Shown: positions 12,701 through 24,774 of the stretch, piece after piece
How the letters are laid out: each line of letters opens with the position of its first letter
Numbering within the stretch: position 1 is the stretch's first letter
Translations under genes and position numbers: made by a program
Notes under the pieces: model-generated
Told to the model about the DNA's origin: nothing
Databases searched by the model: none
What the model saw: the letters and a program-made list of their open reading frames with translations, nothing else
Assembly (NCBI RefSeq): GCF_023343835.1
Contig: NC_064435.1
Coordinates: 37,844,603 to 37,908,602 of the forward strand
Reading direction: 5' to 3'
Source of the DNA: Lagopus muta
Lineage: Eukaryota; Chordata; Aves; Galliformes; Phasianidae
Length of the DNA stretch: 64,000 bases

Positions 12701-14420
12701 GCTGCTGTGTGCAGGTCAGCATCACTTGGCAGACATCTTCAGAGCTAATTTTTTTTCCATTATCCTCTGCCATTTCAGCACTGCAGCTTGGCTAGAAGGT
12801 TCACTGGTGTTGGTTTGCTATTGGTGTGAAACACATAGCAGCCCTACTGATTTGTAACAGCAATGCCTCCTCAGTGCTCCATTTCTCCAGCACTCCATGT
12901 GCCATGAGGATGAGCAACTGGTTTATTCCCCTGGGTTTTACATGTGACAGGCAGCATTATCTTGTAGACTTCCAGCACTATGTTTTGTTTTAAGACCTAC
13001 ACATGATGAATAAACATATTGAAAATGTCCAATAAAATAAGGAATATAAACATCTCTCTGCTGTCAGCACCTTCACCTGGGATACTAATTTTCTAGCAAG
13101 AGACAGATGTTTGTAACGTACAACAACCCCAAAACATTTAAAAAAGAATCCAACACTGCTCCTCTATGACTTTGTTCATAAGAGGCAAACCACTCTTAGC
13201 TGCTTCTTAATCACCAGAAAAGTGGATTATATTTTACATCTAAAGTGGCAGGATGGAAGTAGTGGGATGTAGAACTCATTTCAAAACTCTGCAAAACAAA
13301 TAGTAGCTGTGGTTTCTTACAGGTGAGATTTTAATTATTAGGCAAATCTTACTGAGATGATGTACTGCCCAGCTAGGAAAAACTCTTTTTCAGTATTAGA
13401 GGCTACATATAACAAACAGACTGTGATATGCAATCTGAAATGAAAGAAAACTATCCTTTGTGCAAGTAATCCTATCGTACCAAATCTGTCTTGCAATAAA
13501 TCAAGATGCGAGGGGTGATGGATGAGAATTTACTGCTAACACAATCATATTCTGAATGAGCCTCTGCAAGTGCAGCTCCAAACTATTTATCAGAGTTTAC
13601 AGAGTTCATGTTGAACTTGACAAATGTAGATAAAGCTATGATTGTTCTAACTATAATCCATAATCACATACCTTTATTCTTTACTTCATCTCTGTTTTGC
13701 ATCCTGCTGCCTCTCTGCAGCGCCTGCTGAAATGGAAAAGGCAAATTTCTTCCATTTAAAATGTATTTTATGAAAAGTTGATATTCTCTGTCTCCTGTCC
13801 TTGAATAGTAAAAGACATCATTGTCAAATCAATGGAAACAAAATTTCATATCCATGGTGCCACCAACAGCTTCTTAGACAAAGCTCTCTTGTTTTCATAA
13901 ACAATTCCTATGACAGGCAGTTAACATTTTCTGATCATTAGCTGATCCTTCCTACATTTTAAAAACTTGTTTACAGCATTGATTTGAAAACTTCAAGAAA
14001 TTGAATTATTTTTTTTTCCCTATCAACTTCAAGCATGAGGAGATATATGCAGTAGAATCAGTAAAGCAACCCCATGACCAAGAATTGTCTTACTTGTTTA
14101 CATGCGTGTATTTACACGATAAATAGGTAACTGAAATTCAGATGAGTTATAATTATTAACAAGAATCTATAGTATATCAATGCTGTGGATAAGACAAAAG
14201 AAATCCTTGACAAACTGGTAAAACAAAACCAGAAAAGTTGATTAAAGAGGAAGGAATTCAGCATACTTGGGATCCATAGAAAATTGTATGGGTGAATGCT
14301 TTCTTTCCTAAAGCACACAGAAAGTATATCCTTGCAGGGATGAGACTGACAGGCTTGAACAGTGCAAGTGCTTTGAGATGCCTGGAATGGAACTACTGAA
14401 ATGCTGTAGTATTGATAAAA
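6716..14420. other. Long AT-rich intergenic stretch, nothing recognised
   Basis: About 7.7 kb without a recognisable gene, RNA or interspersed repeat. The open frames here are short (116 codons or fewer) and frequently A-rich or unstructured. Small local duplications occur, for example near 8402-8435 (GAAGCCAAT repeated) and 8928-8957 (TGAGATAAGAAAAT repeated). Regulatory elements for PENK could lie here but none can be named from sequence alone. Confidence 0.5.
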
Positions 14421-14564
14421 AATAAAATAATAAAATAATAAAATAATAAAATAATAAAATAATAAAATAATAAAATAATAAAATAATAAAATAATAAAAT
14501 AATAAAATAGTAAAATAGTAAAATAGTAAAATAATAAAATAATAAAATAATAAAATAATAAAAT
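14421..14564 (+). repeat. Octamer satellite, 18 units of AATAAAAT
   Basis: Eighteen uninterrupted 8-base units occupy exactly 144 bases. Units 12 to 14 (14509-14532) are the variant AGTAAAAT; the other fifteen are AATAAAAT. Because 8 is not a multiple of 3, minus-strand frames stay open with an Ile-Leu-Leu-Phe-Tyr-Tyr-Phe pattern, which explains the long hydrophobic open frames there; these are not genes. Confidence 0.97.
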
Positions 14565-17216
14565 AAAAAGGAGCAAAAATGTATCAACAATTTAAAAGAA
14601 ATCTAATTTCTCTTGATTCTTCTTTGATAAGCTTGGCATTGCCAATACTAACAGAGTTACCACAGACTGCAAGGCTTATCTTGAGTATATAGATACTTCT
14701 GGGCTTATAGGTTTCTCACTGGAATATGCTATGCATCAATGCACTGAAACGGGAGATGTAGTGACCTTTCCTAAGCATCCTTACTGTACTGATGTACTGT
14801 TTCACTACCTTACTGCATAATTACATCAACCTGCTGGAACTATATCAACCAATAGGGGAACCACCACTTCCCACGCGGATTAATCTGGGGGAGAAGTCTA
14901 AGCACTTCACTGTGTTTAGAGGCTTTCCTGAAAAGTGCAGGAAACATTAGTCCAGTTTAATGGCACTGCTCACAGTCGTGCATCCGTCTTCTTCCATTTT
15001 GATTGTTTTTCTTAATAATGAAGCAGTTATAAATCATTGCCTGCATTGGCGTTAAATCAAATGATGCACTGCAACTAAAAAGATCAGTGCCATAAAAACT
15101 GGCAGACTGGAAAAATATTAACATGAGTACATGACATGCAGACAAGGAAAAGCAGTTTTGAACTTCATCAGAATATATAATGTGGTATCAGTGTAGCAAC
15201 ATGAATTTGGAGTGGCAAAATACTGGCACTAAATTTCCACAGGGTGACACTTTTTACTCCTCAGCCACTGAACTATTCCTCATGGGACTGAGACATCGGA
15301 TTCTGATTTTCAGATAGATTATGTAAGATTAGGCAAAAAGACTGCTCTGAATATGCAGGGAAAGGTGGAGAACTGAAAATCTCTCCTGAGTTCATGGGCT
15401 GTTTTACCAAAGAGACAGGTAAATACTCCTATTTCCAAGCTACCCAACCAGCCTAGATTACTGAGCCCAGTAAACTCCTTTCCTGCATCTCAGAAAAGCT
15501 GGAACAAAGAGGAAGAGTTACTCAGAAGGTAAATATTAGCATGAGTACTAATATCATATTTTCTGTAAAATATTGTAATTGCTTTCTATTTTTAGTTGTT
15601 GTTAAAGAAGCAATGATCCATAAAAGCATCAATTATTTCATTCTTAAATAAGTGCATTTCAGATACTGTCCCCCCACAACTTACTATTTCCTAATTTGTA
15701 ACTTGTCTAACTGCTCAGTAGCTACTAATCACAATTCAAACCAAGGGAAGAGTTGTATCTTCACGTGACCAAAGAGGGAGTACATGATTAAAACTGAAAC
15801 TCTGCTTTAAATCATCCTGGAATGAAATATCACATAGCCACAGAGAAATCAGTCACAAACTTCTGCAAAGTTAAGTGACATTTTACAGAATTGCATTCTT
15901 TCTCTCTCCTTATGTTTGCAAATAGAGTTAAAAAATACCAGACTTTAAAACATTAAGAGAAAAAGGATAACAAGAAGGTTTTCACCCTGCAAAAACGTAC
16001 TGACTGCTCACTTCTGCATATGCACTGATGGACGTTACTGGATTTTGCACACTCACAGCAGCAAGACTGTGCAGATGATTCAAAAACAAACTTCAAACTT
16101 CAGATATTCTTAAGAGGTAAAGCAAGCACTTTTCTTTGAATTTCATATTTCTCCAGGCTACTTACATTTGATTTAGTACTTTTATTGCAATATATAATAA
16201 ATGAAATCAATTTAATCCGTATCTGATAAATTAAACATGTATTCATGCCTTAAAAAAATAAAATTTTGATCTCTCTTTATTACATTCAACCCATTTTTCC
16301 AAATAAATAAATAGCAGACTATTTGTAATGTCCCACATTACAGTTACCTTTCTTTGAGAGGTTATGAAATATTACAATTACTGTACTGTACTACAAAATA
16401 TTCTTGTAAATACTTAAGCCATGTATGTCAAACTAATTAAAGCTGCATTGTCCTGTCTTTTGTTTTCATTTTTTTGTCCTTGTTAGCCCACTATGATAAC
16501 CCAGCGAGGATCTCCCAGTCATTAGTTAGCACTCTGTTGTCTAACCTCTGATGAAAAACCCTGGAGGTGTAAAACAGAAAATATACCTTCCCCATAAACA
16601 TCAGCAGAGAATGCAGATAACATATGGCAGAAAGCAAGATGAGATTTCAACTCCAAAACTGAGATTCAGAAGGAGTGGGTGAGGTTCACCACAATTAGGC
16701 AGATCCAAAGCCCCAACCTTGAATTTCAAACATTGAGTTATCTCTGCATGTAGCACATTTTTATTAAAACAGACTGATATTTATTTTCCCAGACCCAGTT
16801 GCACATTTGGAATGTGCAAAAAAGAGAGCAACCATTTCTCTCCTCCAGCACAACCTTCAGCTGCCCACAAGAAAGGGTAACACAAACAGGGCTATCAGAT
16901 CAAACCTGATCACAGATGGGAGAGTTTCACTGTAAAATAAAATAACTGGCAAAACTAAAACACATGATGTGCCTTATGCTTTCTCCTGTCTCTGTTTTCA
17001 GTTGCCACAGCTCCATTCTTTGTAAGAGCTAATAAGAGAAGATGCGCTTTAGGCCAATGACCCCGCTGCACACAAAGACAGGGAGTTCCAGCACAGACAG
17101 AGAGAGCCTGGAGGCCAAGAAACAGCCAGGAAAAATTATGTCTGCAGGTATGATAGAGCAGCATGATGTGGGAACTGTATCTAATAATCTATCTGCAAAT
17201 GACAAAATCATCATAT
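14565..17216. other. Intergenic DNA, nothing recognised
   Basis: AT-rich sequence with no recognisable gene, RNA or CR1 element. Open frames are below 70 codons. Confidence 0.5.
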
Positions 17217-17282
17217 GATCACAGAATTGTTTGAGTTAGAAGGGACCTTTAAAGGCCATCTAAGCCAGGCTACCTCCACAGA
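17217..17282 (-). mobile_element. CR1 retrotransposon 3' tail fragment
   Basis: The + strand reads GATCACAGAATTGTTTGAGT then TAGAAGGGACCTTTAAAGGC and CATCTAAGCC. This is the inverted end of a CR1 element; only about 65 bases are recognisable. Confidence 0.85.
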
Positions 17283-18483
17283 CACTTAATATGAAAAACT
17301 TGGAAATAACATGGGTGAAGTATTTTTGTCTGATGTTTTTCCTCATGTTTGAGTTTTACAACTACAATTAGCTGATGTACTGCTATTCTTATGTATTTAC
17401 TCAGCTTTAGTTAGTTTACTTTACAGACCCTCTGTTCCTGAATTCATGTATAGTTTTAACAGAAAGAGAACCAGAAGCTCAGCTGCAAAGTGCACCAAGA
17501 GAACCCATCTTTGTCTTATCAAAGACAGAAACCTGAAATGGAGAAGAAAACTGACATCTCCAAGATATTCAGAAGGCAACCAGCTTGCCCATTCTGTCAG
17601 TGAAGAAACCAGCCACAGGCCCCGTGGGGATTCCTACCCCTTCAGCAGGTGTTCCTGCACACTCATGTTCTGCCCAAACAGGGGTAACAACGACAGCTAG
17701 GGCTCAAAATGACAGTGAGTTCCCACAGGTGGGAATTCTTTCGTACATCCCACCTTTGATGGGAAGAAAACTTCTGTCATCACTCCACTGGCACACACAG
17801 TACCAGCTTTAGTACTTGTACATACTGGGCTGGTACCAAACATTCTGGAAATGGCAGCATAGTTTGATTACAAAAAACCAAGATGATTAGACAAATGAGT
17901 CATTTATATATTGCCCTGGGAAAACAGCAGAACACTCTAGTCAATCTCTTAGCACAGAAAGTTCACTGCAACATTTTTTTAAAAGAGCAGTCCTCATTTC
18001 AGTGAATTATTTAACTCTACACATCCTGTCAATCATAAAGTTGCCTCATCCTGAAAATCTAGGCTAAGCAACAAGGCAGTTAGAGGAATGCCTTTACCAC
18101 TGCTGTCTGTAGGGAAAGGAGGAATACACACCAGACAACAGCTGAAAAGACAGTAGAAGACAACTTGAAAAAGGTTTTAGGAAATAAAATATCTTAATCT
18201 CATAAAAACTTGTAATCTATGAATTTCTCCCATTCAGTCCTAGATACAGTTTTCTTATCTCTTCCGACCAGATGCAAACTGCCTGCTTACAGCACTCATT
18301 CTCTATATCAAAAGTGCTAATGCATCCCGGTAAAACTTATTTTTGCTTAAAATACATATTTTCAGTATTGTTTTTCTGAACTCTTTGCAACCATTAGGCT
18401 GTTTATCTTTGACGTATCTACAAACATCAACCGATGAAATCCTAGGATATCAGCATAGATAACAAATCATCCATAATAGATCA
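17283..18483. other. Intergenic DNA, nothing recognised
   Basis: No recognisable gene or repeat. Two overlapping open frames near 17446-17812 have no family resemblance that I can see. Confidence 0.5.
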
Positions 18484-18705
18484 TGAAATCATAGAATGGT
18501 TTGAGTTGGAAGAGAAGTTAGAGCCCACTCAGTTCCCACCCCCTCCTGTGGGCAGGGCTGCCCTCCACCTGCTCAGCTGCCCGGGGCCCCAGCCAACCTC
18601 ACCTTGAACACCTGCAGGGATGGGGCACCACAGCTTCTCCGGGCAGCTGTGCCAGTACCTCACCACCCTCTCAGTGAAAAATTTTCTCATAATATCTGAC
18701 CTAAA
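18484..18705 (-). mobile_element. CR1 retrotransposon fragment
   Basis: An inverted CR1 3' portion starts with TGAAATCATAGAATGGTTTG. It continues through the CAGGGATGGGGCACCACAGC and CACCACCCTCTCAGTGAAAA motifs and stops abruptly after a TATCTGACCTAAAT motif. On the minus strand its truncated 5' end abuts a 97-base segment that is repeated at 23.94 kb. Confidence 0.92.
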
Positions 18706-18849
18706 TACAGTGACAGCACTGGGGTCCATGTTGGTCCTGAAGGACAAGGGCCTGGCTGAGCTTCAGACTAGGAAAGACACAAACTGAAGTATCTTCCTCT
18801 TATTGAGTTGGAGAGAACCCTTAAAGGTCACCTGGTCCAACTCCCCTGC
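18706..18849 (-). repeat. Duplicated segment, copy 1: 97-base unit plus CR1 tail
   Basis: This segment aligns without visible gaps to 23941-24084 with scattered mismatches. The first part (18706-18802) does not look like CR1. The second part (18803-18849) is the inverted 3' end of a CR1 element lacking the usual ATTCTATG tail repeats. Read on the minus strand, the non-CR1 97 bases follow directly after the CR1 3' end in both copies. Confidence 0.85.
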
Positions 18850-21591
18850 AGCATACCAGATACCCTATCATCCGGTATCCCACCTCATACTTTGATTAAG
18901 CCTGACTGAAGGCCATGAATTTTTCTTACAAGCATCAATTACTTTGCCTAGAACAATGCTGCCAAGCAAGGTATTATCAGATGGTAACTGATAACATTTA
19001 CACCGCATGAGAAGGAAATGGTGAATTCAGAGTATCATGTGAGGTGACACACAAAGGTATTGGGCAGAACACATGCTGGACTGCTGTGTGACAGTGCCAT
19101 TCTGACCACTTTCATATTGTAAACAACCTTGTATTATACATACACTAGCAGTGGCTACCACTGTGATTTCATCCACTTTCAAACTGATGAAGAAAAAGCC
19201 AGGTGTTGCTATATAGCAATCAAACTGTGAGATGCATTTCTAGGACACTGGAAGGAGTCAGGCACAAAGCAATCTTGTGCAACTGATGTATGCTCTCCCA
19301 AAATAATCAGATCATCTTGCCACATCTCATTTTCCTTTACCATGCACTGTCACTACATAACGTTTTCACTCAAAGTGATAATTCTTTTCCCTCCAAAATC
19401 GTGCAGGATATGCTCAGCTTTTGCATAAATTCAGATCACACCTCGTCCCCAGGCAGATCCACAACTTTCCTGAAATATTTTTGGTAGTTCTTTACAGGAA
19501 AAGCATTAAAGGTGCAGCTGGCTGAGGTGGCTTGTTAGTTTTTGGAGTGTTCATTTATGCAGCAGGAGAAATGAAATGATTTTCAAGCATAAATCAAGGA
19601 GCTTTAAAGAAAAGCAATGTAGACTGGCAAGCTGAGAAAGGGAAGGTCAGAGTTCCAGGTTTTTAAATAGAAGTAGAGCAAAGAGGTACAAACAATGGGC
19701 AATGAACAGTTCAAATATGTGTAAAATGAAAAAATGTGATGGTGATAATGTTACTTATTTCATTTTCTAATTTCAGCATCTTCTTCCATGTCCTAGCTGT
19801 ATACATCAATTAAACATCCATCCTTCCTTCCTACAGAGCAGGCTTGTCAGAACATAACTGACGGCCCAGTCCCTGCAAAGCAGATGAAATGATTTACCTC
19901 AAAAGAAAAATGGTGCAACTTTAATGTGGTGTTTCTGAGAACTCTATCCTTTATGCAACTTTCCCACTTCATTTTTTTGCAAGGACATCACCTGCTGAGC
20001 ATTTTCAGTTCTGCAGGGATTACAGCTGTGGCTGCAGCTATTCTAGATCAAGCTCTTCTGTAAATGAACAAAGTTAGTTTTGCATCTAGGGAGGTGAGTT
20101 TAGCCAACCATTGCATCAAGGGATGTGTGCTTGGTGCCGCACAGAAGATAAATTCCCAGTGTGGGTGAGGGAATTTCAAGCAGAGGTGTAACAAAATAAA
20201 GTATGAGCCACTTTGCTATCAGCATCATCTCTGGGGATCCCCTTTAGGGCAGAAGTAGATGAGGGAGAGCACACGTGGCCCTCACTGCTCCCTTTGTAGT
20301 CTCTGGCAAAGTGCAGGAGGCTGCAGGCAGGACACAGCTGGAGCAGGACAGCATTCACTGCCCTGCTCTAAGATGCTTCCCATTGGGCTGCTGGCAATCA
20401 GAGCAACCACTGACATCATTGTAAATGACGTTTGTGAGCTGCCCAAAATACTGGAATTCCAAGCCAACTCTACCTTCCCTGCAGCACCAAGTGAGGAGGA
20501 ATCCAGCCAGCACTCAGCTGGTCTGTATGCAAAGCATCCAGCTCTCGTTACAGCGTGAGTCTACAAAAGCAACTTGTTTGGAACATTGTTCTAAAGTGTG
20601 AACACAGCACGCCCCAGCTGGGCACTGAAATACTAGCAATGAGAATGCGAGACTGGGAATGGGGGAAGTTCTCCTGTCTGAATGAGAATGGTGGGAAAAA
20701 TAGCTCAAGCTCACACTCCTGATACATTATTTAGAATCTGTTTTTCTTAATATTACCAAAGTGATCAAGATCCTTTTTACAATTGCACCTAATCCTTCCA
20801 CATATGCATCAGGCACTGTAATCCTTTCCATAGATGGAACCTAATCCTTCCTCAGTAATTCAGGGGTGTGTTTTCTTAATTAAAAAAATGAGGATAAATC
20901 GCTCCACTCATGTGGAGTTCTTATTGTTTTAAGTAATAATCACTGTGCCTGGATTCCATCACGATATATTTTGCTATTGAGCACACTCTTCCTTCTTTAT
21001 TGCAAATCCCTTTCCCCTGGTCTCTGTGGAAATGAGCAGCATAATGCCTTTCTAACAATACAGATTTTGCACAGTTTGTTCTGCTCACTCTGCAGCACAT
21101 GCTACTTACTGCACTTCAGGCCAAATTCAGGAATCTGTGAGTGCACAAACTCAATGTGCCCATGAGAAACATTAGAAAGCAAACCTCTGAATGACTCCAC
21201 TGAACAGTATAGAAGTCTCTGCTTTGTTCTTTTCTCATCTTACAGCACTGCAGGTAAACAAATGCAGCAAAAGTTGTATTTGCTGGATGCTTCGAGTGAA
21301 TGCATGTCATGTTCATTTCACTCTGATAAAAGTAGTGTGAAACCTCCTTCCCCCTTAGAAAACTGAGTATCATCAGCCAGGAGAAAGGGCCAGAAACTGT
21401 CCACACTACTTCAGCAAAAGCATCTCACTGCAACTAGACCAGTGCGTGTGTTTGCCTTCTAAAGAAGGTTTCATTTTTTCAGTGGTGAAAACATTACTAA
21501 AGAGATCCAGCCCTGTCCGGGGTAAAGCAGCAACCCAGTTCTTCATAGAAGATTAACTTGAATAGCTATAGCAGAATTGGTTTAGTGGGTG
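18850..21591. other. Intergenic DNA, nothing recognised
   Basis: No gene or repeat recognised. Overlapping open frames of 60-99 codons around 20176-20714 run on both strands of a locally less AT-rich stretch and are probably chance. Confidence 0.5.
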
Positions 21592-21673
21592 TGCTGGTGT
21601 TGGGTTGGTGGTTGGACTTGATGGTCTTCCTGGTCTTTTCCAACCTTAACAATTCTATGATTCTATTCTATGT
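21592..21673 (+). mobile_element. CR1 retrotransposon 3' tail fragment
   Basis: The segment reads GGTTGGTGGTTGGACTTGAT and GGTCTTCCTGGTCTTTTCCAA and ends in ATTCTATGATTCTATTCTATG. This is the sense 3' end of a CR1 copy. Confidence 0.92.
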
Positions 21674-22969
21674 TTTTGTCTGCATCACTGATATCTTCCC
21701 TATTTCTGCATATCTCAGGTGATACACGTACTTGTTTATGAAGTTATACAGAGAGGTATGGAAAGTGCTGGATCATCTCAGTCCTATCAAGGTGCATAAT
21801 TTGGGCAATGCCATTCTGATTGTATATTGAATATCTCTGCATTACAATTCCTCACTTCTTAATTTAGACATGCTTTAACAATGATATTGCAAAAGTATCA
21901 GTGCATGCCTTACGTCTATATATTAATAAATCTGCTCTGTAAACTACCTTGGTGATGCTTGTTTGGTATAGGAGAGTTGTCCTGCAATGCTTTTCTCAAG
22001 TCTGATATCAGTCATCCATTTTCCCATTATAAATAAAGCTAATTTAAATGAACTAAAAAGAACCTGACTGGTCTTAAGAAACACTGTGAACTTTTGCACT
22101 GAGCTGAAGAAAATAATCAACATAGCATGCTGGTTTATGTTCACCAGTTCTCATTTTGACTCTATCGGAGGGGCTCTGTGTTACATGGAGGGCTGCTTGG
22201 GGTGCTAGCAGTTTGCTTGCTCCTTTCTCCATAAATCTATCTTCATTCAGTGATTTTGAAGCAGCTCAATTAGCACAATAAGTACAGTTTGGGAAGGAAA
22301 GCTGTTCCTGCAGTAAAGATACCAACGTGAAATTCAGGAGTTCCAATTTCTAACTCTGCTGCTCACTTTTGGCATAGTTTTGTAAAGTCATTCAAATTAT
22401 GTTCCTCAGTTCTCTGCCATTAAGATTAGGATTTCATCTTCCCTTCCTCTCTTCCTAGCTGAAGTCTGCTGTCTGGACAAGCCTTAGGACGGCGGAGCCC
22501 TTGGGGCCTCAAGAACTACTGCAGCACAAACATTTTGCCTTTGTGTGGTATATTTAGATGACAGATAAAAAGCAGTTGGTGTCTGAGGCAGTTCTGGATG
22601 TTATAAAAGCCAAAGCTTTTATCAGCAGCAGGACTCTGTTATTACCCAGTTAGTAGGGAGCAACAAGTTATCATCGTTACTGCTGTGAAAAGTGCTCCCT
22701 TTCTCTTTATGCCTCTTTATTTCTTTGTTCCTCAGATCTCTGTTGCTGAGGAAATATTATTCCCCACTCCTACAATAAGTAATTTTTATGGAGCTTTTGC
22801 TCGGTTTTCTTTTGTCCAAACAGCCCAAATTCTCTCCTGCTTTCATCCTCCCTCTGCAAAGAGGACTCATGCACAACCCCACCCATAAGGACTCAGGATG
22901 AGGAGCAGCAAAGACTCCACCAGCAGAGTAAAGAAAGAAGCAGATGAACCAAAGAGCGCTGGGTACAGA
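21674..22969. other. Intergenic DNA, nothing recognised
   Basis: AT-rich sequence with only short open frames and no recognisable family. Confidence 0.5.
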
Positions 22970-23050
22970 ATTATAGAATCATAGAACCATTTGAGGTAGA
23001 AGGGATCTTTGAGGTCCTCTACGCAACTCCCCTGCAATGAACAGAGACAT
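22970..23050 (-). mobile_element. CR1 retrotransposon 3' tail fragment
   Basis: The + strand reads AATTATAGAATCATAGAACC, then GAGGTAGAAGGGATCTTTGA and CTCCCCTGCAATGAACAG. This is the inverted 3' end of a CR1 copy. Confidence 0.9.
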
Positions 23051-23940
23051 CTACCTGCCTTTTTCTCTGACAATGTATATGCCTTACTGCTTCCTCACCA
23101 CATCTCTTCTGCTCTTGAGGTTTGAACACTATCTGCAGGACTTATCTGCCTCTCTGTGCACTATGAGATGCCAGCCCTGGCTGGCTTTCGTCACAACCAG
23201 ACTGCATAAATTTGTGACATTAAAAGTGTAGCAAATGAGGATGCAGACGTAGCAGCTGAGTGGGCAGGCTGAGTACAGATGCCTGCATGCAGAACTGTGG
23301 CAGTAGGAGCCAGTCAGCCCCAGAACGTGGGAAGGAGAATAATCATGATCCTAGTGAGCTATCTGTCCCACCACAGCATGCTGTTAGAGCACAAGCCAAT
23401 AGATGATGACAGAACTGATGGTCAGAAAGGGAGGGTCAGTACTTGACCCAGAGGATTCATCTGATATGTCCAAAACCTGGGGGAAAAAAAGTCTATTTTT
23501 AAAGAACATCCTAACAGCAAAAGAGGCAGTGAATGTGTCACCTCTGGAGTTAGTCAGAGCCTCCCCAGCCATCCTACCAGGGCAGAGCCAGGAGGCCACA
23601 GTGTACCTGCCCAAAGCCCTGCAGCACACATGCTGACTCAGTGGCACAGCAATTAGTCTGTTATTCCAAGTGCTGAAACAAGTACACACATGCAGTGGCT
23701 GTTAAAAGGCTACCCCATCTCTTGAGGGTTCACTAACCAAGTCTGGCTGAGACTACTGAGGAACAGAGAGGCTGGCTTCCTTTTCATATGATTTTATGAT
23801 AGTGATTTTGTACAAGATTTTATAATGATTTTATACAAGAGCTGTCTTTGATATACTTCTGCCGCTCCCAGAATGCACTTGAGCCTCCTTAATCTGAGTA
23901 TCTGATGGACAGGCCAAGGTGGCAGAAAGCACCACTTCCA
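23051..23940. other. Intergenic DNA, nothing recognised
   Basis: No gene or repeat recognised. Overlapping sense and antisense open frames near 23384-23689 have no recognisable family. Confidence 0.5.
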
Positions 23941-24084
23941 TACAGTGACAGCACTGGGGTCCATGTTGGTCCTGAAGGACAAGGGCCTGGCTGTGCTTCA
24001 GACCTGGGGAGGCACAAACTGAAGTGTCTTCCTCTTATTGAGCTGGAGAGAACCCTTAAAGGTCACGTGCTCCAACTCTCCTGC
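23941..24084 (-). repeat. Duplicated segment, copy 2: 97-base unit plus CR1 tail
   Basis: This is the partner of 18706-18849. The shared non-CR1 part starts with TACAGTGACAGCACTGGGG and ends in CTTCCTCTTATTGAG, where the inverted CR1 3' end begins. The two copies differ at scattered positions, for example GAGCTTCAGACTAGG versus GTGCTTCAGACCTGG. Confidence 0.85.
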
Positions 24085-24290
24085 AATGAGCAGGGACACC
24101 TACAGCTACATCACGTTGCTCAGAGCCCCATCCAGCCCGGCCTTGAATGTCTCCAGGGATGATGGGTCATCCACCACATCTCTGGGAAACCTGTTCCAGT
24201 GCCTCACTAACCTTAGCATAAAAAATCTTCCTTATATCCAGCCTAAATCTCTCCTATACCCACTCTAAATCTCCCTCTTCCCCTGGGAGA
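24036..24290 (-). mobile_element. CR1 retrotransposon 3' portion
   Basis: This is an inverted CR1 copy with the AACCCTTAAAGGTCACGTGC tail region, CTGCAATGAGCAGGGACACC, CCTTGAATGTCTCCAGGGAT, AACCTGTTCCAGTGCCTCAC and TTCCTTATATCCAGCCTAAA motifs. It belongs to a different CR1 subtype from the copies at 32.1 and 35.5 kb. The normal tail repeats are replaced by the shared 97-base segment. Confidence 0.93.
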
Positions 24291-24498
24291 AGGGTACCCT
24301 TATGGAATTTCATTCAGCAGACTGTGTAAAGTCCCTTCACTTAGGCCCAGAAATGATGAACTCAAAGGGCAGCAAACGCAGAGAACGTTTTCCACTCTGA
24401 GGGTCTACCTCGAGGCAGAGAGCTGCAGAGCAGCACTTGTTTGCTTTGGCAGAAAGAGGGCTGGGAAGGAAAATGGTCACAAATAGAAACTCCAGGAG

Positions 24499-24515
24499 AA
24501 AAAAAAAAAAAAAAA
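24499..24515 (+). repeat. Poly-A run, 17 bases
   Basis: A 17-base A run lies immediately upstream of the PENK CpG island, at the boundary between AT-rich intergenic DNA and the GC-rich promoter. Confidence 0.9.
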
Positions 24516-24670
24516 CTCTTTAAATTGCTCCACAGGGCCACGCTGCCCCTGACTCACGCCGACGCTGCACGCTTCCGCCGGAGCCCCCTGTCCCGACGGC
24601 CGGAGCTCTCGCCCACCCCGCCGGAGCCACCCGTAAAGGGGAGCAGCGGTACTGGGGGGGTCGAGGGGGA

Positions 24671-24689
24671 TGTCGTAGGTGCTGCGTCA
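24671..24689 (+). promoter_or_regulatory. PENK: PENK cAMP-response enhancer (ENKCRE-1/ENKCRE-2-like pair)
   Basis: TGTCGTA at 24671-24677 and TGCGTCA at 24683-24689 match the known mammalian proenkephalin enhancer sites ENKCRE-1 (TGGCGTA) and ENKCRE-2 (TGCGTCA). The start-to-start spacing is 12 bases, the same as I recall for the mammalian enhancer. ENKCRE-2 is perfect; ENKCRE-1 has one substitution (G to T at the third base). In mammals these sites bind CREB and AP-1 proteins and drive cAMP-, calcium- and activity-dependent transcription. The same role here is inferred from sequence and position, about 60 bases upstream of the TATA box. Confidence 0.88.
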
Positions 24690-24706
24690 GCGGGAGCCCG
24701 GCGGCG

Positions 24707-24711
24707 ATTGG
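24707..24711 (-). promoter_or_regulatory. PENK: Inverted CCAAT box of PENK promoter
   Basis: ATTGG (CCAAT on the opposite strand, in context GGCGATTGGGGG) lies between the ENKCRE pair and the TATA box. This is a usual position for an NF-Y-type element, but binding is not shown by sequence. Confidence 0.55.
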
Positions 24712-24742
24712 GGGAGACCGCGCTCTGCCCGCGTTCCCTAAT

Positions 24743-24749
24743 TATAAAG
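24743..24749 (+). promoter_or_regulatory. PENK: PENK TATA box
   Basis: TATAAAG in context CCTAATTATAAAGTGCC is the only TATA-like element in this GC-rich region. It lies 60 bases after ENKCRE-2, which predicts a transcription start near 24773-24780. A TATA-driven start inside a CpG island agrees with mammalian PENK. Confidence 0.88.
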
Positions 24750-24774
24750 TGCCCGCTCCTCACACATTGCACCC

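Noticed and set aside
14112-14590. Hydrophobic minus-strand frames rich in Ile, Leu, Phe and Tyr
   Set aside because: They are translations of the AATAAAAT octamer array and its flank, not a membrane protein gene.
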